From contig NZ_CP031311.1 in NCBI RefSeq assembly GCF_004799685.1, positions 310,001-374,000 on the forward strand: DNA of 64,000 bases. The letters are read 5' to 3'. A model generated the notes under the pieces. The model did no database searches. It worked only from the letters and a program-made list of their open reading frames with translations, and was not told the DNA's origin. Below are positions 6,881 through 16,469 of the stretch, piece by piece. The stretch is from Halobellus limi. Its GTDB lineage: Archaea > Halobacteriota > Halobacteria > Halobacteriales > Haloferacaceae. Each line of letters opens with the position of its first letter. Within the stretch, counting starts at the first letter, position 1. The position numbers and the translations under genes are program-made.

Positions 6881-8794
6881 CTACCCCGCTCGATCCGCGC
6901 TGACCGTTGCGGACTCGTCGATCTGGGCGTCCCACAGCGCGGCGTACTCCCCGGATCCGGCGAGTAACTCGTCGTGGGTGCCCGATTCGACGATCTCGCC
7001 GTCGTCGAGGACGACGACCCGGTCGGCGTCCCGGATCGTCGAGAGGCGGTGCGCGATGACGAAGGCGGTCCGGTCCTCGATCAGCCGATCGATGCTCTCT
7101 TTGATCCGCTCTTCGGTCTCGGTGTCGACGTCGCTGGTCGCCTCGTCGAAGACGATGATCGCCGGATCGTTGAGCAGCGCCCGCGCGATCGCGATCCGCT
7201 GTCGCTGGCCGCCGGAGAGCTTGATCCCCCGCTCGCCGATCTGGGTCTCGTAGCCGTCCGGGAGGTCGGCGACGAAGTCGTGGGCGGCCGCGGCTTTCGC
7301 GGCCGAGACGACGCGGTCGCGGTGCTCCCGGTCGCCGTGGCGCTCGGCGGCGAGCACCTCGCTGTCGCCGTAGGCGATGTTCTCGGCGACGGTCCCCGAG
7401 AAGAGGTAGGGGTTCTGCTCGACGACCGCGATCTCCTCGCGGAGCGCCTGGAGGTCGTACTCCCTGACGTCCCGGCCGTCCACGGAGACGGACCCCTCGT
7501 CGACGTCGTGCAGCCGCGGGACGAGTTTCACGAGCGTCGACTTCCCGGCTCCGGTCGCGCCGGCGAGGCCGATCGTCGCGCCGCTCGGAACGTCCAGTGA
7601 GACGTTCCGGAGGACCGACTCGCGGTCGTCGTAACTGAACGAGACGTCCTCGAACGTCACGCGGCCGTCGATCCCGTCGGGCACGTACGGGTCCGCGGGT
7701 TCGGTGACGGTCGGCTCGCGGCCGAGCAGGCCGAACACCCGTTCGGCGCTGGACTTGGCGAGCTGGTACTTGTTGGCCGATCGGCCGATCCGACGCATCG
7801 GCGAGTACAGCCGACGGAGGTACAGGAAGAACGCCGCGAACGCCCCCGTCGAGATCAGGGCCGCTTCCCCGGGCGGCGTCGTGATGATGGCCCGGCCGCC
7901 GACGAAGAGAACGAGGACGAACACGACGCCGGTGAGCAGTCGGAGCGCGGCGAAGAACCCCCGGCGGATGCGCAGCGCGGCGACCTTCTCGTCGTGGTAC
8001 GCCTCGCTCTGCTCGGCGACGCGGTCGCGCTCGAAGGCGTACCGGTTGAACGACTTCACGACGGCGACGCCGCCGAGGTTGTTTTCTAACCGAGTGTTGA
8101 GCCGGGCGACCGTCTCCCGGAGCGACTTGTAGCGCGGTTCGATCCACCGGAGGAACAGCACGCTGCCGAGGCCGATCACGGGGACGGGAGCCAGCGCGAT
8201 GAGCGCGAGCGTCGGCGCGTAGTACCAGAGGATGGCCGCGATCCCCCCGACGGTCGCGACGACGCGGATGAGCTGGCGGAACTCGGTGTTGAGAAACTGC
8301 TCCAACCGGTTGATGTCGCTGTTGAGAATCGACATCAACCCGCCGGTCTGGTGGTCGGCGAAGAAGTCCATCGAGAGGTGCTGGAGGTGATCGTACGTGT
8401 CGTCGCGGAGGTCGCGCTGGATCTTCTGTGCGGACGACTGTAGCAGATACCGCGACCCGAACCGCGTGACAGAGCGCAGGAGGTACGCCAGCGCCGCGAT
8501 CGCGACGAGGCGCTGGAGGAACGCCAACCGGGCGGCCTCGCCGGTGATCGCCCCGCCCGGCAAGAGCCCCGCCTCGGTCAGCAGTCCCGGCTCCTCGGCC
8601 CCGAGGACGATCCGATCGATGGTCGTCGCGACGATGATCGGCGGGACCAGCCGCGCGAACCGGGTCCCGATCGCCGCGATCACGCCAAGCGTGATCCGGG
8701 GCCAGTAGGGGCGAGCGTAGCCGAGCAGGCTCCGCATCGGGTGGCCGTCGACCGTCTCGCTGACGTCCGAAAAGCCGCCGTCTTCGTCGGTCAC
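6881..8794 (-). CDS. ABC exporter, fused membrane and ATPase domains
   Basis: 637 aa, a half-transporter of the MsbA/LmrA type that should work as a homodimer in the membrane. Residues about 30-340 form the six-helix membrane domain. Residues about 375-610 form the nucleotide-binding domain: Walker A 'GATGAGKST', Q-loop in 'VVEQNPYLFSG', signature 'LSGGQRQR', Walker B 'AIIVFDEATSDVD' and H-loop 'AHRLST'. Substrate is not predictable; lipids or drugs are usual for the family. An 18-residue insertion before the signature motif is acidic. A palindrome at 8863-8883 lies upstream. Confidence 0.93.
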   Translation of the reverse strand: MTDEDGGFSDVSETVDGHPMRSLLGYARPYWPRITLGVIAAIGTRFARLVPPIIVATTIDRIVLGAEEPGLLTEAGLLPGGAITGEAARLAFLQRLVAIAALAYLLRSVTRFGSRYLLQSSAQKIQRDLRDDTYDHLQHLSMDFFADHQTGGLMSILNSDINRLEQFLNTEFRQLIRVVATVGGIAAILWYYAPTLALIALAPVPVIGLGSVLFLRWIEPRYKSLRETVARLNTRLENNLGGVAVVKSFNRYAFERDRVAEQSEAYHDEKVAALRIRRGFFAALRLLTGVVFVLVLFVGGRAIITTPPGEAALISTGAFAAFFLYLRRLYSPMRRIGRSANKYQLAKSSAERVFGLLGREPTVTEPADPYVPDGIDGRVTFEDVSFSYDDRESVLRNVSLDVPSGATIGLAGATGAGKSTLVKLVPRLHDVDEGSVSVDGRDVREYDLQALREEIAVVEQNPYLFSGTVAENIAYGDSEVLAAERHGDREHRDRVVSAAKAAAAHDFVADLPDGYETQIGERGIKLSGGQRQRIAIARALLNDPAIIVFDEATSDVDTETEERIKESIDRLIEDRTAFVIAHRLSTIRDADRVVVLDDGEIVESGTHDELLAGSGEYAALWDAQIDESATVSADRAG

Positions 8795-8862
8795 GCGTGC
8801 GGTACCCGACGGTGTGCGCCGTTACCCGTCCGCTCGACACCGGATCTCTCACTCATAATCGA

Positions 8863-8883
8863 GACACGTCGGCCGAACGTGTC
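8863..8883. promoter_or_regulatory. 7-bp palindrome upstream of the ABC exporter
   Basis: GACACGT-cggccga-ACGTGTC is a perfect inverted repeat. On the minus strand it lies next to and upstream of a TATA-like ATTATGAG (about 8851-8858), about 70 nt before the exporter start at 8794. The position suits a transcription factor site controlling the exporter; the factor is unknown. Confidence 0.45.
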
Positions 8884-8960
8884 GGACCCAGACAAAGGTG
8901 TTGTTCGCCCCCGCGATACGCCGGAACTCGACCGCTTTTCGGCTCGGTCGGTCCCGAGTG

Positions 8961-9305
8961 CTACTCGGCTCGCTCGGCTTCGAGCGCTTCGAGCGTCCGG
9001 TAGGCTTCGACGGCGTAGGTCATCGCGGGGCCGCCGCCCATCACGACGGCGATCTTCAACGCGTCGACGATCTCCTCGTGAGTCGCGCCGGCCTCCAGCG
9101 CGGCATCGGTGTGCCAGAGGATGCAGTGATCGCACCTGACGACCACCGAGATCGCCAGCGACAGCAGCTCCTTCGTCTTGTTGTCGATCGTCTCGGTCGC
9201 CTCCGCCGACTCGACGAAGCCGACGAACGACTCCAGTTCCGGCGCTTCTTCGATCAGATCGCCCAGCGACTCCTTGAGTGCTGTGAGCTCTTGCGTGCGG
9301 GACAT
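8961..9305 (-). CDS. carboxymuconolactone decarboxylase / AhpD-like protein
   Basis: 114 aa, all-helical CMD/AhpD fold. The redox motif 'RCDHCILWH' (CxxC followed by His three residues later) is complete, with an upstream Glu in 'KELLSLAISVVV', so a thiol-disulfide or alkylhydroperoxidase role is more likely than a lactone decarboxylase. The ATG at 9305 (MSRTQELTAL) is preferred to a start 23 codons upstream because the TATA box GGATATATG sits at about 9330-9338. A 13-bp palindrome abuts that TATA box, suggesting regulation. Confidence 0.88.
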   Translation of the reverse strand: MSRTQELTALKESLGDLIEEAPELESFVGFVESAEATETIDNKTKELLSLAISVVVRCDHCILWHTDAALEAGATHEEIVDALKIAVVMGGGPAMTYAVEAYRTLEALEAERAE

Positions 9306-9329
9306 CGTTCGAAACGTCGCCGAGATAAC

Positions 9330-9355
9330 ACATATATCCCGCGTGAGATTCTCAC
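9330..9355 (-). promoter_or_regulatory. TATA box and 13-bp palindrome before the AhpD-like gene
   Basis: GTGAGA-T-TCTCAC (9343-9355) is a perfect palindrome. On the minus strand it sits directly upstream of the TATA box GGATATATG (about 9330-9338), overlapping where the BRE is expected. A protein bound here could block or recruit TFB. The gene's redox motif makes an oxidant-responsive regulator a fair guess, no more. Confidence 0.5.
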
Positions 9356-9404
9356 CGCGTAACAACGGTCTCACGCGCCGATCGCCGGGTGTCCGAGCCG
9401 TCGC

Positions 9405-9947
9405 TCAGCCTCTCGAATCCGGATGCAGCCGCCGCGCCTCCTCGACGACCGCTACGCCCAGTTCTTCGAGTCGCCGTCGCGCGTCGGCGTCGGTGAGGCG
9501 GTCGCCGTCGTACTTCTTCGAGGCGTTCCGGACGCCCACCTGTTCCGGAACCGTGTGGCCGTGGACGCCCCGGACCGTGCTCCGCATGTGTTCCAACGTC
9601 GGGCCGTAGGAGCCGCCGCCGGCGGTCGCGACCAGGCCGACGGCCGTGTCTCGAAACTCCTCTTTCGAGCAGTAGTCGTGGAAGTTGCGGAACGTCGAGG
9701 AGTACGAGCCGTGGTAGACGGGCGAGCCCAGGACGACCGCCTCGGCCTCGCGGACGCGACGCGTCAGCGCGGCCGAGTCGCCCTGCTCGTCGCGGTCGGG
9801 GTGATACAGCGGGAGGTCGACCGCGCCGAGGTCGATCATCCCCGTTTCGACGCCCATCTCGCCCGCGGCGTCGAGGACGACCCGCAGGGACTTCTTCGTG
9901 TAACTCCGTTCGCGCCGGCTCCCGGAGACCGCGAGGAGCGTGGTCAT
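9405..9947 (-). CDS. NADPH-dependent FMN reductase family protein
   Basis: 180-aa flavodoxin-like protein. 'AVSGSRRERSYTKKSL' near the N terminus is the phosphate-binding loop for FMN, and 'VVLGSPVYHGSYSSTFRNF' is the second flavin-binding segment found in NADPH:FMN reductases and quinone reductases. A glycine loop 'VATAGGGSYG' follows. The ATG at 9947 (MTTLLAVSG) puts the flavin loop where the family has it. It may supply reduced flavin or detoxify quinones. It is divergent from the phosphohexomutase gene. Confidence 0.9.
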   Translation of the reverse strand: MTTLLAVSGSRRERSYTKKSLRVVLDAAGEMGVETGMIDLGAVDLPLYHPDRDEQGDSAALTRRVREAEAVVLGSPVYHGSYSSTFRNFHDYCSKEEFRDTAVGLVATAGGGSYGPTLEHMRSTVRGVHGHTVPEQVGVRNASKKYDGDRLTDADARRRLEELGVAVVEEARRLHPDSRG

Positions 9948-10064
9948 TGCCCACTCTCGGTGTTCGAGAGCGAAAAGAACCGCGGGTCCGGCGGATGGTG
10001 GCACCGCCGACGCGGCGCGCGGCCTCGCCGCATCTTTTTATCCGATGCTGGACACAGATTCGGT

Positions 10065-11438
10065 ATGGACGCCATCTCCTTCGGCACGGACGGCTGGCGG
10101 GCGACGCTCGACATCTTCACCGACGAGCGCGTGCGGATCGTCGGGCAGGCGGTCGCCGACTACCTCGCCGACGAGGGCTACGACGACCCCGTCGTGATCG
10201 GTTACGACGCCCGTCAGAGTTCCGAGGGGTTCGCCGACACGTTGGCCGACGTGCTCACGGGCAATGGGTTCGACGTCCTCCTCCCAAAGCGCGACTGTCC
10301 GACGCCGCTCGTCGCGCACGCCATCGTCGACCGCGGGCTCTCCGGCGGGCTGATGATCACGGCCTCGCACAACCCCCCCAAGTACAACGGCGTGAAGTTC
10401 ATCCCCGCCGACGGCGCGCCGGCGCTCCCGGCGGTGACCGACGCCGTCGCAGAGCGGCTCGCGGAGCCGAAACTCCGCCCCGAGGACGAACGCGGGAGCG
10501 TCAGGCGGGTCGACCTCGTGACGCCGCACGCCGAGCGGGCCCGCGAACTCGTCGACGCGGACCTCTCGGGGCTCACGGTCGTCCACGACGCGATGCACGG
10601 CTCCGGCCGCGGCGTCACCGACGAACTCCTCCGCTCGGCCGGCGCGGAGGTGTTCAACGTCCGCGACGACCGCGACCCCGAGTTCGGGGGGACGCCGCCG
10701 GAGCCGAGCGCCGAGAACCTCGGGCCGCTCGTCGAGGCGGTGGACAGGTACGACGCCGACCTCGGGGTCGCCAACGACGGCGACTCCGACCGCGTCGCGT
10801 TCGTGACGCCCGAGCGCGGCCACTTAGATGAAAACCTCTTCTTCGCCGCCGCCTACGACTACCTGCTGGAGTCCGATTCCGGCCCGGCGATCCGGACGGT
10901 CTCGACGACGTTCCTGATCGACCGGATCGCCGAGGCGCACAACGAGGAGGTGTTCGAGACGGCGGTCGGGTTCAAGTGGGTCGCGGAGGCGATGGGCGAA
11001 CACGACGCGCTGATGGGGGGCGAGGAGTCCGGCGGGTTCTCGATCCGCGGGCACGTACGCGAGAAGGACGGCGTCCTGATGGGGCTGCTCGGCGCGGCCG
11101 CGACGGCCGCCGAACCGATGGACGACCGGGTCGACCGCCTGCTCGACGCCCACGGCGACATCGTCGCCGACAAGATCGGCCTCGACTGCCCGGACTCGGA
11201 GAAGGAACGCGTGATCTCCGAACTCGACGACGTGCTCCCGGACCAGATCGCCGACCGCGACATCGCGGAGGTGGTGACCCTCGACGGCTTCAAACTCCTT
11301 CTCGAGGACGGCTCGTGGCTCCTCGTTCGCCCCTCCGGGACCGAACCCAAGATTCGGATCTACGCCGAGGCCGCGAGCCAGGAGCGCGCGGACGCGTTGC
11401 TGGCGGCGGGCCGGGAGTTGGTCGAGCCGCTCATTTGA
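10065..11438 (+). CDS. phosphoglucomutase/phosphomannomutase family enzyme
   Basis: 457-aa alpha-D-phosphohexomutase that interconverts hexose 1- and 6-phosphates through a phosphoserine. The active-site loop 'MITASHNPPKYNGVK' holds the catalytic Ser. The metal loop is 'NDGDSDRVAF', the sugar-binding loop 'GGEESGGFS', and the phosphate-binding loop 'RPSGTEPKIR' lies near the C terminus, so all four domains are present. TATA-like CTTTTTATCC (about 10033-10042) lies 25 nt before the ATG at 10065, so the transcript is probably leaderless. Glucose and mannose (or glucosamine) substrates cannot be separated by eye. Confidence 0.93.
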   Translation: MDAISFGTDGWRATLDIFTDERVRIVGQAVADYLADEGYDDPVVIGYDARQSSEGFADTLADVLTGNGFDVLLPKRDCPTPLVAHAIVDRGLSGGLMITASHNPPKYNGVKFIPADGAPALPAVTDAVAERLAEPKLRPEDERGSVRRVDLVTPHAERARELVDADLSGLTVVHDAMHGSGRGVTDELLRSAGAEVFNVRDDRDPEFGGTPPEPSAENLGPLVEAVDRYDADLGVANDGDSDRVAFVTPERGHLDENLFFAAAYDYLLESDSGPAIRTVSTTFLIDRIAEAHNEEVFETAVGFKWVAEAMGEHDALMGGEESGGFSIRGHVREKDGVLMGLLGAAATAAEPMDDRVDRLLDAHGDIVADKIGLDCPDSEKERVISELDDVLPDQIADRDIAEVVTLDGFKLLLEDGSWLLVRPSGTEPKIRIYAEAASQERADALLAAGRELVEPLI

Positions 11439-11460
11439 TGATGAGCGGGTCGCAACCCGC

Positions 11461-12123
11461 TCACCTGAGCACGCCGTACAGGCGGTCGTCGCTGCCGGCG
11501 GGATCACCGGCGTGCTCGACACCGCCGTCTTCCGACCCGCCGACGCCGGTCCCCGATTCGTCGTCGCGGCTCGTCTCGCCCCCGTGCTCGCGGATCTCGA
11601 ACCCGAGGGCGTCGTAGAACGGCCGCACCTGCTCGTGGAACCGGGCGACGAGCGGCCCCGACGCACGCGCCGCGGCCGCGTCGACGAGCGCGCGTCCGAT
11701 CCCGCGCCCGCGACGGGAGCGATGAACCGCGATCGATTCGATCTCGGTCGCGGGGCGATCGGTTCCGACGAGGTCCGAGACGGCCGCGAAATCGCCCACC
11801 TCCGTCGGTGCCAGTCCGGTCGCGTCGCCGTCATCGTCTACCGCTCCGAGCACGCAGACGCCGACGACGCGGTCCGCCGACGTCTCAGAGCCGTCGGTGT
11901 CGCGGTCTCCCCTCTCGGTTTCGCCCTCGCGCTCCGTCTCACCGCCTCCGGATTCGTCGACGTCCGCGGGCGTTCCGTACTCGTCGACCACGGCCACGAG
12001 CACGTCTCCGTCGTCGATCCGGCGGCGCACCCGCTCGCGGTCGAACTCCAGCATCGCGGCGTCGAGCAGTCGGGCGACGTCGTCAGCGTCGTCGGCCGTC
12101 GCCTCGCGGATCTGGTGGCTCAC
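11461..12123 (-). CDS. GNAT N-acetyltransferase with acidic insert
   Basis: 220 aa. The GNAT fold starts at 'IREATADDADDVARLLD'. The acetyl-CoA loop is 'HRSRRGRGIGRAL' (R/QxxGxG) near residues 140-150, followed by 'PFYDALGFEIR', the usual terminal helix-strand. Between 'VAVVDEYG' and 'VVGVCVLG' there is about 40 residues of low-complexity acidic sequence (residues about 50-88), and the C-terminal 45 residues are also disordered-looking and acidic. Substrate unknown. It is 22 nt downstream of samp2 on the same strand, possibly in one transcript. Confidence 0.85.
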   Translation of the reverse strand: MSHQIREATADDADDVARLLDAAMLEFDRERVRRRIDDGDVLVAVVDEYGTPADVDESGGGETEREGETERGDRDTDGSETSADRVVGVCVLGAVDDDGDATGLAPTEVGDFAAVSDLVGTDRPATEIESIAVHRSRRGRGIGRALVDAAAARASGPLVARFHEQVRPFYDALGFEIREHGGETSRDDESGTGVGGSEDGGVEHAGDPAGSDDRLYGVLR

Positions 12124-12145
12124 GGTCGGATTCCGGGGTGCAAAC

Positions 12146-12358
12146 TCACCGCGGCGACGACCCGCCCTTGATGAGTCGAAGCACTCGCACGCGGTCGACC
12201 TCGACGGGCTGGTCCTCCGGAACGGGAGCGCCGTCGACCATCACGGACACCTCGTGAGGCGAGTAGCCGACGGCTCGGACGAGATCGGCGTACGTGTCGC
12301 CGTCGTCGACCGCGACTGTCTCTTCGCCCTCGCCGACGACGTCGACGGTCACGCGCAT
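12146..12358 (-). CDS. samp2: ubiquitin-like modifier SAMP2 with C-terminal tail
   Basis: 70-aa beta-grasp protein matching small archaeal modifier protein 2. SAMP2 is activated by the E1-like UbaA and attached through its terminal Gly-Gly to lysines, and it also serves tRNA wobble-uridine thiolation. Residues 1-66 follow Haloferax SAMP2 closely ('[19 protein letters not shown]', 'VLRLIKGG'). Here four residues, SSPR, follow the Gly65-Gly66 pair, whereas the studied Haloferax protein ends at Gly-Gly. The tail would have to be removed before activation, for instance by a JAMM/MPN+ protease. The start at 12358 is the only ATG that gives the family length. Confidence 0.88.
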   Translation of the reverse strand: MRVTVDVVGEGEETVAVDDGDTYADLVRAVGYSPHEVSVMVDGAPVPEDQPVEVDRVRVLRLIKGGSSPR

Positions 12359-12515
12359 ACGCTCGCTTCGAGCCTCTGGGGCTTGCCGGTTTCGCTTCTC
12401 CCAGGCTCGCCGGTTTCGGCTCGGGCGTGACGGACTGGGTCGGCGGCACGCTCGACCGCCCTCTGTCGCGACGAAACGCGGGTGGTTTATGAGCCACGGG
12501 CCCCCTCTCTCGCGT

Positions 12516-13496
12516 ATGAGTGAGGCCGACGCCTCGGAGGGGGCCCCGGCGGGACGCGAGATCTGGATCGAGAAGTACCGACCGGAGTCGTTCGAGGACA
12601 TCTACGGACAAGAGGAGATCGTCGAACGGCTCCGGTCCTACGTCGAGCGCGACGACCTGCCGCACCTGCTCTTCTCGGGGCCGGCCGGCGTGGGGAAAAC
12701 CACCGCGGCCACCGCGATCGCCCGCGAAGTGTACGGCGACGACTGGCGCAACAACTTCCTCGAACTGAACGCCTCCGACGAGCGGGGAATCGACGTCGTC
12801 CGCGATCGGATCAAGAACTTCGCTCGCTCGTCGTTCGGCGGCTACGACCACCGGATCATCTTCCTCGACGAGGCGGACTCTCTCACCGACGACGCCCAGT
12901 CAGCGCTGCGCCGGACGATGGAGCAGTTCTCCGACAACACGCGCTTCATCCTCTCGTGTAACTACTCCTCGAAGATCATCGACCCGATCCAGTCGCGGTG
13001 TGCGGTCTTCCGCTTCTCGCCGCTGTCGGACGACGCGGTCCGCCAGCAGGTCGAAGACATCGCCGCGGCGGAGGGAATCGAGGTCACCGAAGACGGTCTC
13101 GACGCGCTCGTCTACGCCGCGAGCGGGGATATGCGCCGCGCGATCAACTCCCTGCAGGCGGCGGCGACGACCGGCGACGTCGTCGACGAGGAGGCGGTGT
13201 ATCTCATCACCTCGACCGCCCGCCCCGAGCAGATCGAGGAGATGGTCGAGGCGGCAATCGACGGCGACTTCGCGTCGGCGCGGTCCCAACTCGAAACGCT
13301 GCTGGTCGACACCGGGATGGCCGGCGGCGACGTCATCGATCAGCTGCACCGCTCGGCGTGGGAATTCGACCTCGACGAGCGCACGACCGTTCGGTTGATG
13401 GAGCGGATCGGCGAGGCCGACTACCGGATCACCGCCGGGGCGAACGAGCGGGTCCAGCTGGAGGCGCTGTTGGCCTCCCTCGCGGCCGAGGAGTAG
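12516..13496 (+). CDS. rfcS: replication factor C small subunit
   Basis: 326-aa AAA+ clamp-loader subunit that with RfcL opens PCNA and loads it on DNA. It has '[16 protein letters not shown]' (RFC box II), Walker A 'GPAGVGKTT', Walker B '[10 protein letters not shown]', the sensor/arginine-finger 'SRCAVFRF' (SRC motif) and the C-terminal collar helices. It is intein-free, unlike some archaeal RfcS genes. An in-frame ATG at 12489 overlaps the TATA-like GGTTTATG, so 12516, about 27 nt downstream, is the likely leaderless start. Divergent from samp2. Confidence 0.95.
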   Translation: MSEADASEGAPAGREIWIEKYRPESFEDIYGQEEIVERLRSYVERDDLPHLLFSGPAGVGKTTAATAIAREVYGDDWRNNFLELNASDERGIDVVRDRIKNFARSSFGGYDHRIIFLDEADSLTDDAQSALRRTMEQFSDNTRFILSCNYSSKIIDPIQSRCAVFRFSPLSDDAVRQQVEDIAAAEGIEVTEDGLDALVYAASGDMRRAINSLQAAATTGDVVDEEAVYLITSTARPEQIEEMVEAAIDGDFASARSQLETLLVDTGMAGGDVIDQLHRSAWEFDLDERTTVRLMERIGEADYRITAGANERVQLEALLASLAAEE

Positions 13497-13618
13497 GCTC
13501 GACCGACGGCGACGCGTCGGCGTCGGCCGCTAATCGCTCGTTAAACGCCCTCGGACGCCCGTCCGTCCTCTCCCGCTCCCGGAACTGTTTTACCCGGCCG
13601 TGGGCCAACTGACGGGTA

Positions 13619-16387
13619 ATGAGTGAACTCGAAGCGGAGTATCGCCTCGACTACTTCGAGGAGGAGGGGTTCCACCGGAAGCAGTGTCCGGTGACTGACG
13701 TCCACTTCTGGACGCGCGACCCCGACCGCGAGACGTGCGGCGAGCCGCCCGCGGACGACTACTCCTTCATCGATAACCCCGGCTTCGACGAGGAGTACAC
13801 CTTAGAGGAGATGCGAGAGGAGTTCCTCTCGTTCTTCGAGGAGCACGGCCACGAGCGGATCGAGCCGTACCCGGTCGCGGCGAACCGCTGGCGGGACGAC
13901 GTCCTCCTGACGCAGGCGTCGATCTACGACTTCCAGCCGCTGGTCACGAGCGGGCAGACGCCCCCGCCGGCGAACCCCCTCACCATCTCCCAGCCCTGCA
14001 TCCGGATGCAGGACATCGACAACGTCGGCAAGACCGGCCGGCACACGATGGCCTTCGAGATGATGGCCCACCACGCGTTCAACGCCCGCGAGGAGGCCGG
14101 CGACCAGTACGCCTACTCCGGCGAGGTCTACTGGAAGGACGAGACCGTCGAACTCTGCGATCAGTTCTTCGAGCACATGGGCGCAGACCTCGAAGAGATC
14201 ACCTACATCGAGGACCCGTGGGTCGGCGGCGGCAACGCCGGCCCCGCCTTCGAGGTCCTGTACCGCGGCGCCGAACTCGCGACGCTCGTCTTCATGTCGA
14301 TGGAGCAGGACGAGGACGGCGACTACGAGATGAAGGACGGCAACCGGTACTCGCCGATGGACACCTACATCGTCGACACCGGCTACGGCCTCGAACGCTG
14401 GACGTGGGTGTCGCAGGGGACGCCCACCGTCTACGAGGCGGTCTACCCCGACATGATCGAGTTCCTCAAGGAGAACGCCAACGTCTCGCTGACGGACGAC
14501 GAGGAGGAACTCGTCCACCGCGCGGCGAAGCTCTCGGGGTATCTCGACATCGACGAGGTCGACGACCTGACCGCGGCCCGGGCGGACGTCGCCGACGAAC
14601 TCGGCGTCGATTCGGAGGAACTCACGGAACTCCTCGAACCGCTGGAGACGATCTACGCCATCGCGGATCACTGCCGGACGCTGGCCTACATGTTCGGCGA
14701 CGAGATCGTCCCCTCGAACGTCGGCACGGGCTACCTCGCGCGGATGGTCCTGCGGCGGACGAAGCGACTCGTCGACGACGTCGGCGTCGACGCGCCGCTG
14801 GACGAACTCGTGGATATGCAGGCCGAGCGCCTCGACTACGAGAACCGGGACACGATCCGCGACATCGTCCGCACCGAGGAGCGCAAGTACCGGGAGACCC
14901 TCGAACGCGGCCGTCGGAAGGTCGAGAACCTGGCCGCCGAGTACGCCGACAGAGCGGAGTCGATCCCCGTCGAGGAGCTCATCGAACTGTACGACTCCCA
15001 CGGCATCCAGCCCGAGATGGTCGAGGAGATCGCGGCCGACCGCGGGGCGAGCGTCGACGTCCCCGACGACTTCTACTCGCTGGTCGCGGAGCGCCACGAG
15101 GGCGAGGGGGCGTCCCGAGAGGCCGTCGAACGCAGCGAGCGCCTCGCGAACCTCCCCGAGACCGAGCGGCTCTACTACGACGACCAGGAGCGCACCGAGT
15201 TCGAGGCGGTCGTCCTCGACGTCATCGAGCGCGAGGAGGGCTACGACGTCGTCCTCGATCAGACGATGTTCTACCCCGAGGGCGGCGGTCAGCCGGCCGA
15301 CCACGGGACGCTCGCGACCGACGACGCGACGGTGCAGGTGACGGACGTCCAGATCCGCGACGGGATCGTCCTCCACCGGACCGACGGCAACCCCGGCAAG
15401 GGCGAGTTCGTCCGCGGCCAACTCGACGTCGAGCGCCGCCGTCGCCTGATGCGGCATCACACCGCCACGCACGTCATCGGCTACGCCGCCCGCCAGGTCC
15501 TCGGCGAGCACGTCCGGCAGGCCGGCGCACAGAAGGGCACGCACCGCTCGCGGCTCGACGTCAGACACTACGAGCGGATCACGCGAGAGGAGGTAAAGCG
15601 GATCGAGGCGGTCGCCAACGACCTCGTGATGCGCAACGTCTCGGTCAAGCAGCACTGGCCGGACCGACACGAGGCCGAGGAGGAGTACGGCTTCGACCTC
15701 TATCAGGGCGGCATCCCGCCGGGGCAGAACATCCGGACGATCACCATCGAAGACGACGTCCAGGCCTGCGGTGGGACGCACGTGAGCCGCACCGGCGACA
15801 TCGGGACGATCAAGATCCTCACGACCGAGCCGGTCCAAGACGGCGTCGAGCGGATCGCCTTCGCCGCCGGCGACGCCGCGATCGAGGCCACCCAGCGCAC
15901 CGAGGACGCCCTCTACGAGGCGGCGGAGGTGCTCGACGTGACGCCCGAGGACGTTCCCGAGACGGCCGAGCGGTTCTTCACCGAGTGGAAGGAGCGCGGC
16001 AAGACGATCGACCGGCTGAAGACCGAACTGGCGGAGGCGCGCGCGGCCGCCGGCGAGGACGAGATCGACGTCGACGGGACGCCCGCCGTCGTGCGGCGAC
16101 TCGACGGCGACGCCGACGAACTCCGCGCGACCGCCAACGCGCTCGTCGAGGAGGGCACGGTGGCGGTGCTCGGCTCCGCGAGCGGCGGCAGCGCCCAGTT
16201 CGTCGTCGGCGTTCCCGACGGCGTCGGCATCAACGCGGGCGAGGTGGTCGGAGAGCTCGCCGGCCGCGTCGGCGGCGGCGGCGGCGGCCCGCCGGACTTC
16301 GCGCAGGGCGGCGGCCCCGACGTGGACGCGCTCGACGACGCGCTCGAAGCGGCCCCCGAGATCCTCCGCGCGGTTCGAAGCGCCTGA
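13619..16387 (+). CDS. alaS: alanyl-tRNA synthetase, archaeal type
   Basis: 922 aa. Charges tRNA-Ala and edits mischarged Ser/Gly. The N-terminal region with Cys/His near residues 22-45 (the archaeal extension) precedes the class II catalytic core ('[19 protein letters not shown]'). The editing domain carries '[15 protein letters not shown]' (zinc/editing HxxxH near residue 612) and '[10 protein letters not shown]' near residue 717. The C-terminal dimerisation domain ends with a glycine-rich loop typical of the family. Length fits archaeal AlaRS. TATA-like GTTTTAC lies about 30 nt upstream. Confidence 0.97.
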   Translation: MSELEAEYRLDYFEEEGFHRKQCPVTDVHFWTRDPDRETCGEPPADDYSFIDNPGFDEEYTLEEMREEFLSFFEEHGHERIEPYPVAANRWRDDVLLTQASIYDFQPLVTSGQTPPPANPLTISQPCIRMQDIDNVGKTGRHTMAFEMMAHHAFNAREEAGDQYAYSGEVYWKDETVELCDQFFEHMGADLEEITYIEDPWVGGGNAGPAFEVLYRGAELATLVFMSMEQDEDGDYEMKDGNRYSPMDTYIVDTGYGLERWTWVSQGTPTVYEAVYPDMIEFLKENANVSLTDDEEELVHRAAKLSGYLDIDEVDDLTAARADVADELGVDSEELTELLEPLETIYAIADHCRTLAYMFGDEIVPSNVGTGYLARMVLRRTKRLVDDVGVDAPLDELVDMQAERLDYENRDTIRDIVRTEERKYRETLERGRRKVENLAAEYADRAESIPVEELIELYDSHGIQPEMVEEIAADRGASVDVPDDFYSLVAERHEGEGASREAVERSERLANLPETERLYYDDQERTEFEAVVLDVIEREEGYDVVLDQTMFYPEGGGQPADHGTLATDDATVQVTDVQIRDGIVLHRTDGNPGKGEFVRGQLDVERRRRLMRHHTATHVIGYAARQVLGEHVRQAGAQKGTHRSRLDVRHYERITREEVKRIEAVANDLVMRNVSVKQHWPDRHEAEEEYGFDLYQGGIPPGQNIRTITIEDDVQACGGTHVSRTGDIGTIKILTTEPVQDGVERIAFAAGDAAIEATQRTEDALYEAAEVLDVTPEDVPETAERFFTEWKERGKTIDRLKTELAEARAAAGEDEIDVDGTPAVVRRLDGDADELRATANALVEEGTVAVLGSASGGSAQFVVGVPDGVGINAGEVVGELAGRVGGGGGGPPDFAQGGGPDVDALDDALEAAPEILRAVRSA

Positions 16388-16469
16388 TCGACGGTCCGAA
16401 CCCCTGTCGATTCCGACAACGGATTCCGTCGTCACAAGACTTATCGACACTTGTTGATATTCCAACACT

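Noticed and set aside
6783-8852. 689-codon frame on the minus strand over the ABC exporter
   Set aside because: Same strand but different frame from the exporter; arginine-rich and without domains.
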